Positions 15,475 through 23,138 of a stretch of DNA of 37,777 nucleotides are shown in pieces; positions within the stretch are counted from its first letter, which is position 1, and each line of letters begins with the position of its first letter. The position numbers were made by a program, and so were the translations under genes. The notes below the pieces were generated by a model that was not told where the DNA came from, ran no database searches, and saw nothing but the letters and a program-made list of their open reading frames with translations. Origin of the DNA: CAYQOX01 sp964419335 (GTDB lineage: Bacteria > Hinthialibacterota > Hinthialibacteria > Hinthialibacterales > Hinthialibacteraceae); contig CAYQOX010000044.1 of NCBI GenBank assembly GCA_964419335.1, forward strand, positions 1 through 37,777. Reading direction: 5' to 3'.

Positions 15475-16713
15475 TTAATCAGCCAAACGAAAACGCATGC
15501 CTGAAAGCCTTTCAATCACGCCCTTTAGTTCCAGCATTCCTAAAACAGAAGAAACCCGGGCCGTTGGCCAGCCGGTCTCACGGCAAACCACGTCTATATG
15601 TTTCGCCTCATTATTTGATAAGCAGTTTAATACAGTGCGTTCATCCTCTGAAGCAGGTTGGTAGTGGGGTTTAGGCTCTGTTTTTGGAACTTTAATTGAA
15701 TTCGCCTCGTTTGTAGATGAATTCGCCTCGTTTGTAGATTCTTGGCTCTCCTGATTAGGAAGTTGTATCTTTGGAATTTGCCCCTGCAAGAGGCTTTGAT
15801 AATAAGCAATTTTGTCGTTCAAATCGGTCAGTATTTCTTCTGTCGAGGTGAACAATTTGGCCGAAGAATCCCGGATAAGCGCGTTGCAGCCACTGGCATG
15901 TTCATCTTCGATGGTACCAGGAAGCGCATAGATTTCTTTCCCCTGCTCCAATGCATATCGAGCCGTGATCAATGCCCCGCTGCGAGCGGGTGCTTCAATG
16001 ATCAATACCCCCAAAGATAAACCGCTGATAATGCGATTGCGCGGAGGGAAATTTTTTTTCTGGGGAGCCACATCATAAAACAATTCTGAAATCAAAGCCC
16101 CGCGGTTGATAATTTGATCGGCCAAAAGGGTGTGCTCACGAGGATAAACAATTTTCAAACCGTTTCCCATCACCGCCAAGGTTCGGCCTTTTTTGCTGCG
16201 TAAAGCCCCCTTGTGAGCAGCCGAATCGACGCCCCAAGCCAAGCCGCTATTGATGGTCAAACCTGCTTCGGCTAACTCATTCGCCACACGGTTGGCCTGA
16301 CGTTTTCCTACATCGGAGGCGCTGCGTGATCCCACAATCGCAAACGAGAGAACATCGCGAGGTAAGAGTGTTCCCTTAACGTAAAGAATGGCGGGATAGG
16401 CGGGAATATGACGTAAAGGTTCGGGATATTCTTCGTCAGAATAAACCAGAATATTTACACCTTCTTTCTCCGCCCATTTGAGTTCCTTGCCCACCTCATC
16501 GTCGAATTTCCCCCGCGCTGCTTCCCGAATCGACTGGGCAATCATTTTACTGAAGCCTTCCACTTCCGTAATTTCATCGACGGTGGCATGTAAGGCTCTT
16601 TCAATCGAACCGAAATGCGTTTCCAATTTACGCGCACGATCACTGCCCATATGTTTTGCACGTAAAATGGCCAACCAAGGGTATAATTTATCGTGATCCA
16701 GTTTCATGCCCAT
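15475..16713 (-). CDS. dprA: DNA-processing protein A (DprA/Smf)
   Basis: This 412-residue protein has the usual DprA layout. A helix-hairpin-helix/SAM-like N-terminal part (about 1-75) leads into the Rossmann-like core (about 80-290) with FAIVGSRSASDVGKRQA, SGLAWGVDSAAHKGAL, GNGLKIVYPREH and EAPARSGALITARYALEQG. A C-terminal winged helix (about 350-410) completes it. DprA binds incoming single-stranded DNA and loads RecA during transformation, and is widespread even in non-competent bacteria. The linker before the winged helix contains a duplicated STNEANS encoded by a perfect 21-bp tandem repeat. There is no strong SD before ATG 16713; ATG 16707 is an alternative. Confidence 0.95.
   Translation of the reverse strand: MGMKLDHDKLYPWLAILRAKHMGSDRARKLETHFGSIERALHATVDEITEVEGFSKMIAQSIREAARGKFDDEVGKELKWAEKEGVNILVYSDEEYPEPLRHIPAYPAILYVKGTLLPRDVLSFAIVGSRSASDVGKRQANRVANELAEAGLTINSGLAWGVDSAAHKGALRSKKGRTLAVMGNGLKIVYPREHTLLADQIINRGALISELFYDVAPQKKNFPPRNRIISGLSLGVLIIEAPARSGALITARYALEQGKEIYALPGTIEDEHASGCNALIRDSSAKLFTSTEEILTDLNDKIAYYQSLLQGQIPKIQLPNQESQESTNEANSSTNEANSIKVPKTEPKPHYQPASEDERTVLNCLSNNEAKHIDVVCRETGWPTARVSSVLGMLELKGVIERLSGMRFRLAD
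15698..15739. repeat. Two-copy 21-bp perfect tandem repeat in dprA
   Basis: Positions 15698-15718 and 15719-15739 are identical. The repeat is in frame and encodes STNEANS twice in the linker between the Rossmann core and the winged helix of DprA. Because it is a multiple of three, slippage would change linker length without breaking the frame. Confidence 0.9.
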
Positions 16714-16853
16714 ACACCATGTTGTAATTTTGTATAACGTATTGATTTCTTCATTTCATCATAAAAGAACAATTGTATCGAGAAATTGGGAAAGAAAAAA
16801 GCCGGAGTTCACGATAGGACTACAGAGAACATTTGTTCACTTCATGTAAAGTT

Positions 16854-16882
16854 TTGAATCGGCTCGTCGATAACTATATTAG
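16854..16882 (+). promoter_or_regulatory. Possible sigma-70 promoter for the small lysine-rich gene
   Basis: TTGAAT (16854-16859) and TATTAG (16877-16882) are separated by 17 bases, 44 bases before ATG 16927. The -10 match is moderate; TATATT at 16875-16880 is an alternative with a 15-base spacer. It lies in the divergent gap between dprA and this gene. Confidence 0.3.
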
Positions 16883-16926
16883 GAAGAATTAACGAATTAT
16901 CAATGCGGGAATGGAGGTCGTACATC

Positions 16927-17124
16927 ATGGTCGATTTTTCCCGTCCTATTCAAGCGCCTCAGGTTGAAAACTTCAAACCTTCTGTTGGCGATACGACCCA
17001 ATACGAAGGAAAAGGCAATAGCGGTATGTTCTACATGCCCTCGCAAAAAAAGAAGAAAGAAAAATCGAAAGAAGAGAAAAAACAATCTTCTGAGACTCAA
17101 GAAGGAATCGACGTCGTCGCTTAA
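16927..17124 (+). CDS. Small lysine-rich hypothetical protein
   Basis: This is a predicted 65-residue protein. The N-terminal part (MVDFSRPIQAPQVENFKPS) and a Gly-rich middle lead into a dense basic run of Lys and Glu (about 40-55), and the acidic tail ends IDVVA. I recognise no family. The reason to accept it as real is the ribosome site: GGAGG at 16913-16917, 9 bases before ATG 16927. A longer in-frame ATG at 16903 lies before that site and is unlikely. Its TAA shares bases with the TAA of the convergent exporter gene in the sequence TTAA at 17121-17124. The composition suggests a disordered protein that may bind nucleic acid or ribosomes; this is inference. Confidence 0.6.
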   Translation: MVDFSRPIQAPQVENFKPSVGDTTQYEGKGNSGMFYMPSQKKKKEKSKEEKKQSSETQEGIDVVA

Positions 17125-19895
17125 CCCTCTTTGTTCGTGTTCTTCTTGGTATCCCCAGGCCGATGTCTTCCGCAAACTTTAATCAATGCGGGGAGAAAAA
17201 CTAGACAAGCAAACCAGCAAGTCGCCGATCCTAACACCATCAGCACTCCCAAACTAGCCAGTCCTTGATGGGAAGCAAAGATTAAACTACCAAAACCTGT
17301 CATCGTGGTCATCGTGGTCAAACTCAAGGTCGTGCCGGTGGTCGACATAGCGTGTTCTATGTCATTCGTTTCCAGGTAGCGATGGAAAAAATGGACCGCA
17401 TTATCAACACCAATCCCGATCAAAATGGGGATCGCGAAAAAGTTGGCAAGATTCAGATTTACATTAAAAATCCCCATACATTCCACTAACCATAAAACCC
17501 CTAAAGCGAGAGGGGTCATCACAAAAAATAATGAGGATAACGACATAAAATCCAAAAAGACCAATACCCCGACCACAATAAATGAAAAGGTACCAATGCG
17601 GGTGAAGGCCTCACGCATGAGCAGACTGGATTCATACACTTGTATCGGGGTCCCGGTAACCTCGGGATCAATTTCCCGCATCGCACTCACAAATTCATGC
17701 ATAGGCTCCGTATCCCATATATTCTCCTTTGGATAAGCCATAACAAGATAACGTCCGTTATCTCCTACATAAATCGAATGTAAAGTAGGGGGCAAATCCT
17801 CATGGGTGGGAGCGTCCATAGAAGCCCACCGATAAATAGAACAGAGCGATTCTCGTGGCTGGGTCAACATTCGTTGTTGAGTATCTTTCAACCGTTGATT
17901 AACGATCCGATCCGATTGAGATAGCAAAGCAGCCAGTTCATTTAATTTGTCTACCATTTCTTGTTGCTCAGGTGTCATTTCAGGAGGCGATTGCGTAGAT
18001 GAATTGTTTTGGGCTTGCTGTAATGGCTCTCGCATTTCAGGGGTTAGCTGGCTGGGATCGATTTGACTTAAATCCATGGCAGAAGTTTGCTGAGCCGCTT
18101 GCTGCATCCGCTCCATTTGTTGATTTAATTCCTCAATCTTTTGTAAAAGATTCCGTCGAATATAAGGATTAGGGTTGTATTCCGCGAAAGTAGCCCCTGC
18201 AACAAAATTTAACTGCGAGGCAATTGAATTGAGAGTTTCTTGTTTTTGCTCCGTAACTTTAGGAAGTACATTGGCCAGGCTATCCACATGCGCTACCAAG
18301 GTATGATCCTTCAACGTCTCAGTTCGATCCAACATATCTTCTAAGGTAGGCTCAATAAAGACAGCGTACCAGGTGGAATAGTCGGATTCCTCAATTAACT
18401 TATGTTCGTACTTGACCGATTCCAAATCTGGAGCCTGTAATTCAAGAAGATTATCATTAAAACGAACATCTAAGGCTTTGGGAATTAGCGCAATCGTCAA
18501 AACCGCAATCACGATGATAAGGATCAATGGATGACGGGACACATGCCGTAGTCCCACAAAATGGACGAGATTGGGAATAGAACCCTCACGATGCAAGTAG
18601 CGGTCATAACTGGTTAAAAACCCAGAGAGCGTCAGCAGCATCGCGATCAAGCAAAAAAGGATCCCCGCGCCCGCGACATACCCAAGTTCAGCCAATCCTA
18701 AGAAGTCTGTCAATAAAGCTAACAAAAAGGCTACCGAGGAAGTAACGGCTCCGGTAAGGATACCCGGTCCTACCCGTCGTAAAGCATTCCACACGGCAGG
18801 CGAAGTATCGTGGTGAATTTTCAATTCTTCTTGATAACGATGGATAAAGTGTATACCGAAGTCAATACCCAGGCCAATCATGACCAAAGCGAAGACCATG
18901 GATAATAAATTTAGATGGCCTAAAGTCATGGCGACAAAACCATACGTCCATCCCATGGCCATAAGCAGTGCCAGAATCCCGCACAAGGGCCGTCCCACTT
19001 CACGGAAAAATATAATAAATAAGAACGAAACACCGATAATAGCCATGATGCTGGCGTTTTGCATATCCTTGTTGGTGGTTGTCATCTCTTCCGCTTGTAA
19101 TGCGGGGCGCCCTGTTAAGCCCGCTTGTATGCCAGGAAAGTCCTGCTCGGTCAGCCATATATCAGCGCGGATACGGTTCAGGGGATCCTGGATAACACTT
19201 AGAGTAGAAAAATCCTTAGCCGGCATGACCAACATCAACAAATACTCACCTTCAATGATATACTCACGCTCGTGGGAAAAATTGGCTTCGATTTCCTCTT
19301 CCATCGTAGATAGTTCTTGAAGCGAGGATTCATTCTCACCCCGCAGGGCTTGGATGAATTGATCGAGACGTTGGTTCATTTGGGAAGAAGGTCCGGCTTC
19401 TTTACCGAAATCCTCTAAGGCGGTTGAAATTTGACGGAGAATATCATCTACATTACGTAGAGAAAATAATTCTTCGATCTCTTCTCGATGCGGGGTTAAC
19501 TGTTGTTCCAAACGATTTAATTCATTTTGTGTAGCATAATAAAAGGCATAATCCTTCGCCCAAGAGGTTTCAAAATAATAAACAATTTCCTTAACGTCTT
19601 GGCTCGGTTTCAACCTTTCTTCCAAGGTTTCAGCAAAAGCAACCCTTTGTTCTTCGGTCCCCCCTTCAATGATAATGTATAAAAATTCCAAATCACCAAA
19701 TTGTCGGACAAATTCCATGTAGCGGCGATGGTAGTCTAACTCCTCAGACAACAAGCGATCCTGATCGGTAATAATTTCCATATTCACCGACCCGTAATAT
19801 CCCGCTGTTATAGCGAAAAATAACGAGAGGCCAACAACAAAAAGGGGATAGCGCGAAACCAAATGATGAATAAGTGAAAAAAGAAGATTACGCAT
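17121..19895 (-). CDS. MMPL/RND-family exporter, hopanoid-transporter-like
   Basis: This 924-residue inner-membrane protein has the two-fold RND architecture. The first helix is at about 17-36, followed by a large periplasmic loop (about 40-275) and a helix bundle (about 280-430). A helix at about 455-475 precedes a second periplasmic loop (about 480-760) containing a Gln/Met-rich coiled segment (about 580-670). A final bundle occupies about 765-912. Each bundle carries the same signature, GIDFGIHFIHRY at 343-354 and GVDNAVHFFHRY at 829-840, with an Asp likely used for proton coupling. Members move lipids or hopanoids (HpnN) or other hydrophobic compounds. It lies 69 bases downstream of a class III aminotransferase on the same strand. 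No SD is obvious at ATG 19895. Confidence 0.92.
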   Translation of the reverse strand: MRNLLFSLIHHLVSRYPLFVVGLSLFFAITAGYYGSVNMEIITDQDRLLSEELDYHRRYMEFVRQFGDLEFLYIIIEGGTEEQRVAFAETLEERLKPSQDVKEIVYYFETSWAKDYAFYYATQNELNRLEQQLTPHREEIEELFSLRNVDDILRQISTALEDFGKEAGPSSQMNQRLDQFIQALRGENESSLQELSTMEEEIEANFSHEREYIIEGEYLLMLVMPAKDFSTLSVIQDPLNRIRADIWLTEQDFPGIQAGLTGRPALQAEEMTTTNKDMQNASIMAIIGVSFLFIIFFREVGRPLCGILALLMAMGWTYGFVAMTLGHLNLLSMVFALVMIGLGIDFGIHFIHRYQEELKIHHDTSPAVWNALRRVGPGILTGAVTSSVAFLLALLTDFLGLAELGYVAGAGILFCLIAMLLTLSGFLTSYDRYLHREGSIPNLVHFVGLRHVSRHPLILIIVIAVLTIALIPKALDVRFNDNLLELQAPDLESVKYEHKLIEESDYSTWYAVFIEPTLEDMLDRTETLKDHTLVAHVDSLANVLPKVTEQKQETLNSIASQLNFVAGATFAEYNPNPYIRRNLLQKIEELNQQMERMQQAAQQTSAMDLSQIDPSQLTPEMREPLQQAQNNSSTQSPPEMTPEQQEMVDKLNELAALLSQSDRIVNQRLKDTQQRMLTQPRESLCSIYRWASMDAPTHEDLPPTLHSIYVGDNGRYLVMAYPKENIWDTEPMHEFVSAMREIDPEVTGTPIQVYESSLLMREAFTRIGTFSFIVVGVLVFLDFMSLSSLFFVMTPLALGVLWLVECMGIFNVNLNLANFFAIPILIGIGVDNAVHFFHRYLETNDIEHAMSTTGTTLSLTTMTTMTGFGSLIFASHQGLASLGVLMVLGSATCWFACLVFLPALIKVCGRHRPGDTKKNTNKEG

Positions 19896-19964
19896 AGTTT
19901 TTTATCTGAATCAATTACATTTCAGTTTTAGTGAAGATGAGATATAAATGTCGAGTTTTAATGT

Positions 19965-21374
19965 TTAGGCTTTGTCTTTAGCGAAGAAATGTTGCCGAGC
20001 CGCTGCCCCGGCCAATTGTTTCCCCACCGACCAAACCGGTCCCGGAAAGCGGCGACACTCTTGCAAAACTTCGTCAAAAGCCGATAGAAGATGATGAATC
20101 TCGTCATCCGTGATCAGGAAAGGCGGTAACAACTTTACGATTTCTTGATTATGCCCTGCTACTTGCGTGAGAATATGATGACGACTGTATATTTGCATGA
20201 CCACGACTTGGGCAAATAATCCTTTTTGAGCCGCGCGCAAGATAGACCACGCGGGTTTCAAGCGTAACGAACGCGGCGGCCCGAATTCGATCCCGATCAT
20301 CAATCCCTTACCACGTATTTCTTTGATGAATTCATGGCGACTTTGTAATTCTATCAAGCCTTTAAGTAACTTCTCTCCCTGGGCCTGTGCGCGTTCGATA
20401 AGGTTTTCTTCACGCAAGACATGCAAAGTCGCAAGTCCTGCCGCCATGGCTATCACATTCTGACCGAAGGTCGAGGAATGGACCACGCAGCGATCCAGGC
20501 GGCTGAATACTTTTTTATAGACTGCGTTGGAATAAAGGATCGCCCCCACAGGAATATAACCGCCACTCAAACACTTGGCTGTGACCAAAATATCCGGTTC
20601 AAGATTCCAATGTTGAGAGCCCCACCATTTCCCTGTGCGTCCGAGTCCCGTTTGAATTTCATCCATAACAAAGAGGGCACCATACTCACGGCACAGCGAT
20701 TGAATCGTAGGATAAACGGACTCATCTGGGGGATAAAAGACACCTTTGCCACGAATAGGTTCAAGGACCACAGCTGCTACTTGTCCACTTTGAAGTTCTT
20801 GCTTGATTAAATCCAAGTTTTCCGGATCAACACGTACACATTCAGGAAGTAATGGGCCGAATCCTTCACGGAAGGATTCATCTCCATTCATAGCCAAGGC
20901 ACCTGTCGTTAAGCCATGAAAAGCTCCTTGGCTGTATAAAATGCGTGGCCGCTTGGTCGCTCCACGGACAAATTTGATCGTCCCTTCGATGGCTTCGGTT
21001 CCTGAATTAGTGAAGAATACATGCTGTAAACGATCGCCCGGTGCGAGTGAGATGAGTTGCTTCGCCAACAAACCACTGAGGAGAGAACAATCCATCTGCA
21101 CCAACGAAGGCAAGTCCATCTCCATAGCCTGGGTGATTGCCTGCCGGATTATCGGATGATTTCGACCTAAACCGAATACTCCATAACCGCTTAAGGCATC
21201 GAAAAACTCCCGCCCATCCAAGGCGGTGATGTAATTTCCGCTCCCTTTGGTGTATTCATGCTGGAAGCCTATCATATCCAGAACGTTGCTAAGCATGGGG
21301 TTGAGGTTTTGCTCATGCAACGAACGGGCACTTCCCATAGAGTCCGAAATCAATTCGCGTAAATCAAACGACAT
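19965..21374 (-). CDS. Class III PLP-dependent aminotransferase
   Basis: This 469-residue protein has the fold-type I class III layout. It shows FFTNSGTEAIEG (about 120-131) for phosphate binding, FVMDEIQTGLGRTG (235-248) with D238 contacting the pyridine nitrogen, and K267 in TAKCLSGG as the likely Schiff-base lysine. Family relatives include acetylornithine, putrescine and ornithine aminotransferases and the hopanoid enzyme HpnO; the substrate cannot be fixed from sequence. The upstream Trm112-like gene ends 26 bases before the frame opens, and the exporter follows, so these three may form one unit. ATG 21374 is preferred over the in-frame TTG at 21380, because the SD-like AGGGTGGTGA (21390-21381) is well spaced only for the ATG. 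Confidence 0.92.
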   Translation of the reverse strand: MSFDLRELISDSMGSARSLHEQNLNPMLSNVLDMIGFQHEYTKGSGNYITALDGREFFDALSGYGVFGLGRNHPIIRQAITQAMEMDLPSLVQMDCSLLSGLLAKQLISLAPGDRLQHVFFTNSGTEAIEGTIKFVRGATKRPRILYSQGAFHGLTTGALAMNGDESFREGFGPLLPECVRVDPENLDLIKQELQSGQVAAVVLEPIRGKGVFYPPDESVYPTIQSLCREYGALFVMDEIQTGLGRTGKWWGSQHWNLEPDILVTAKCLSGGYIPVGAILYSNAVYKKVFSRLDRCVVHSSTFGQNVIAMAAGLATLHVLREENLIERAQAQGEKLLKGLIELQSRHEFIKEIRGKGLMIGIEFGPPRSLRLKPAWSILRAAQKGLFAQVVVMQIYSRHHILTQVAGHNQEIVKLLPPFLITDDEIHHLLSAFDEVLQECRRFPGPVWSVGKQLAGAAARQHFFAKDKA

Positions 21375-21406
21375 GTTCAATCACCACCCTATACCCTAGT
21401 TGATTA

Positions 21407-21634
21407 TTATTGTTGAGAGGGAATATTGACATTATGCCGCTTCATCACCTCACGCCAGGATTCTTCATCCATCTCCTCGGCTTCGTCAATGAGCATAACC
21501 GGAATATCGTCCTTGATCGGGTAACGCCGTCGAGTTTCAGGATCGGTAGATACAATCCACTCACCATCGAGAACTACCGGTTTTTTGGATAGCGGACAGG
21601 CTAGGATTTCTAATAATTTTTCATTAATCGCCAT
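21407..21634 (-). CDS. Trm112-like small protein (UPF0434/YcaR family)
   Basis: This 75-residue protein begins AINEKLLEILACPLSKKPVV, the usual start of the bacterial Trm112 family, and continues with YPIKDDIPVMLIDEA, the conserved second half. Trm112 proteins bind and activate methyltransferases in eukaryotes and archaea; bacterial copies are common but less understood. Only the first Cys of the usual zinc pair region is present (CPLS with no second CxxC), as in many bacterial members. GGGAGG is 9 bases before ATG 21634. The 174 bases upstream (21635-21808) hold no other gene, and a weak TTGAAG-16-TAAACT promoter-like pair lies there. Confidence 0.9.
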   Translation of the reverse strand: MAINEKLLEILACPLSKKPVVLDGEWIVSTDPETRRRYPIKDDIPVMLIDEAEEMDEESWREVMKRHNVNIPSQQ

Positions 21635-21808
21635 AACGGGAAGCCTCCCAAGTTTTTGGAATGAAGATTTCTCTTTAAGAATGAAAGTTTATATGAGGAT
21701 TGAGTTACTTCAAAGGTATTAGTATCCGATGTTCTAACAGTATTTTTGTTTTACTCCCGATCTGATATCCCCATCTCAAAGCCGTCTATGCTTCGTCCAC
21801 ACTTCACT

Positions 21809-22978
21809 TTATCGCAGCCAAGAATTCAAGTGATCTCTAACAAATAGATCGTCATTTAAATGCGGATAAGCAGCGTATACTCGGTCGATTTCTTCCATCT
21901 GTCCAGGAGATAAATCTTCTTCGGGATTCAAACACCACCGCCCTTGCATTAATCCTTGTCGGCGAAGAACTTCATGAATGCCTGCGATACATCCCGCAAA
22001 TCCATGGGGTGGATCGAAAAAGGCCGCGTTGGCATCTGTAACTTGCGCTGCTTGTGTTAATAAAGACGAGGGAATGGACTGATCCGAGTCAAGGAGTTTG
22101 TTGATGTGGTTCAATTGTTCAACCGCTTTAGAGGTCCAACACGCCCAATGGCCTAAAAGACCACCCCGCATACGTAGTTGGACCGTTTTTCCCTGTACCT
22201 TGAATTCATAGTTTGTCATCAGATCAACGAGAATATTATCGTCATTGCCTGTATATAGACGAATCTCCTGCGCCCGTCCCGATTCGGCCACCGCGCGCAT
22301 TACATCGAGCGTTTGATAACGATTAAAAGGTGCGATTTTAATCGCCATTAGATTAGGAATATCACATAGTGCCCGCCAAAAATCGTAGTCCAACACTCGA
22401 CCTCCAACTGAAGGTTGAAGATAAAACCCCATGATCGGAATAATGCGGGCAACCTCGCGGGCGTGTTGAATCATCTCCTCATTGCTGGCTTCTTTAAAGG
22501 CACTCAGGCTCAACATGCCTACATGATACCCAAGTTCGCGCGCGAGATGTGCTTCTTCCACGGCTTGCTGGGTACGACCACAGATTCCGGCAATCAGCAG
22601 AATAGGTGTCTCAGGGAGATGCGCTTGGTATTCTTCCACCGTGGTTTGTGCGAGTTCCAACACAGGACGCAAAAGCCCATGCTGGGGCTGGCGAATTTCG
22701 AACTGGGTCGTATGGACACCGACGGCTAACCCTCCCGCCCCCGAGGCGAGGTAATATCGAGTTAACGCTCGCTGATGACGCTCGTCCAATTTTCGATCCT
22801 CGGTTAAGGCGAGGGGATGTGCGGGGATAACCATCCCCTGTAACAAAAATCGCTGCAAATCTTCCGGCAAAGTAGGAAAATCCTCATTCGGTAGGGTTGT
22901 ATTGTCCGTGTTCGCATTGGACTCTGCGCCTTCGTCTTCTGAAACATTTCTGCCTTGTAGAGAAGCATCCAAATTCAT
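21809..22978 (-). CDS. Dihydrodipicolinate synthase/N-acetylneuraminate lyase-family protein
   Basis: This 389-residue TIM-barrel protein carries an acidic, low-complexity N-terminal extension of about 40 residues not found in DapA itself (normally about 290 aa). The barrel has GMVIPAHPLALTEDRKLDERHQRAL at its start, GFYLQPSVGG with Tyr186, and AIKIAPFNRYQ with K214 as the likely Schiff-base lysine. Family members are class I aldolases or lyases acting on keto acids and sugar acids; lysine biosynthesis is unlikely given the divergence. I chose ATG 22978 over the in-frame TTG 22984, because AAGAGG at 22990-22985 is 6 bases from the ATG. It is divergent from a secreted glycosidase gene, hinting at use of a sugar acid. 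Confidence 0.88.
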   Translation of the reverse strand: MNLDASLQGRNVSEDEGAESNANTDNTTLPNEDFPTLPEDLQRFLLQGMVIPAHPLALTEDRKLDERHQRALTRYYLASGAGGLAVGVHTTQFEIRQPQHGLLRPVLELAQTTVEEYQAHLPETPILLIAGICGRTQQAVEEAHLARELGYHVGMLSLSAFKEASNEEMIQHAREVARIIPIMGFYLQPSVGGRVLDYDFWRALCDIPNLMAIKIAPFNRYQTLDVMRAVAESGRAQEIRLYTGNDDNILVDLMTNYEFKVQGKTVQLRMRGGLLGHWACWTSKAVEQLNHINKLLDSDQSIPSSLLTQAAQVTDANAAFFDPPHGFAGCIAGIHEVLRRQGLMQGRWCLNPEEDLSPGQMEEIDRVYAAYPHLNDDLFVRDHLNSWLR

Positions 22979-23005
22979 ATCCAACCTCTTTTTGAGTTAT
23001 AAGTA

Positions 23006-23034
23006 CGTATAGAGTAAGAATACACTTTTCACAA
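23006..23034 (-). promoter_or_regulatory. Possible sigma-70 promoter for the DapA-like gene
   Basis: On the - strand, TTGTGA (23034-23029) and TATACG (23011-23006) are spaced by 17 bases, 28 bases before ATG 22978. It was judged by eye only. Confidence 0.35.
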
Positions 23035-23057
23035 TGACTTTTTTCTATTGTAAACTA

Positions 23058-23085
23058 TTTATCCTACTCAAATATAGCGTACAAT
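23058..23085 (+). promoter_or_regulatory. Possible promoter for the DUF4091/GH123-like gene
   Basis: TACAAT at 23080-23085 is a good -10, and TTTATC at 23058-23063 (16-base spacer) is a poor -35. It would start transcription about 45 bases before ATG 23139 and would not overlap the opposite promoter at 23006-23034. Confidence 0.25.
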
Positions 23086-23138
23086 GGACATGAAATGAAA
23101 TCTATATACGTGCCTAAGAATCAAAGGGGAGACATCTG

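Noticed and set aside
14993..15478. 161-codon open frame on the + strand
   Set aside because: It is antisense to the 158-residue gene at 14969-15445, which has a strong AAGGAG ribosome site. The + frame has none and its composition looks like a reverse shadow.
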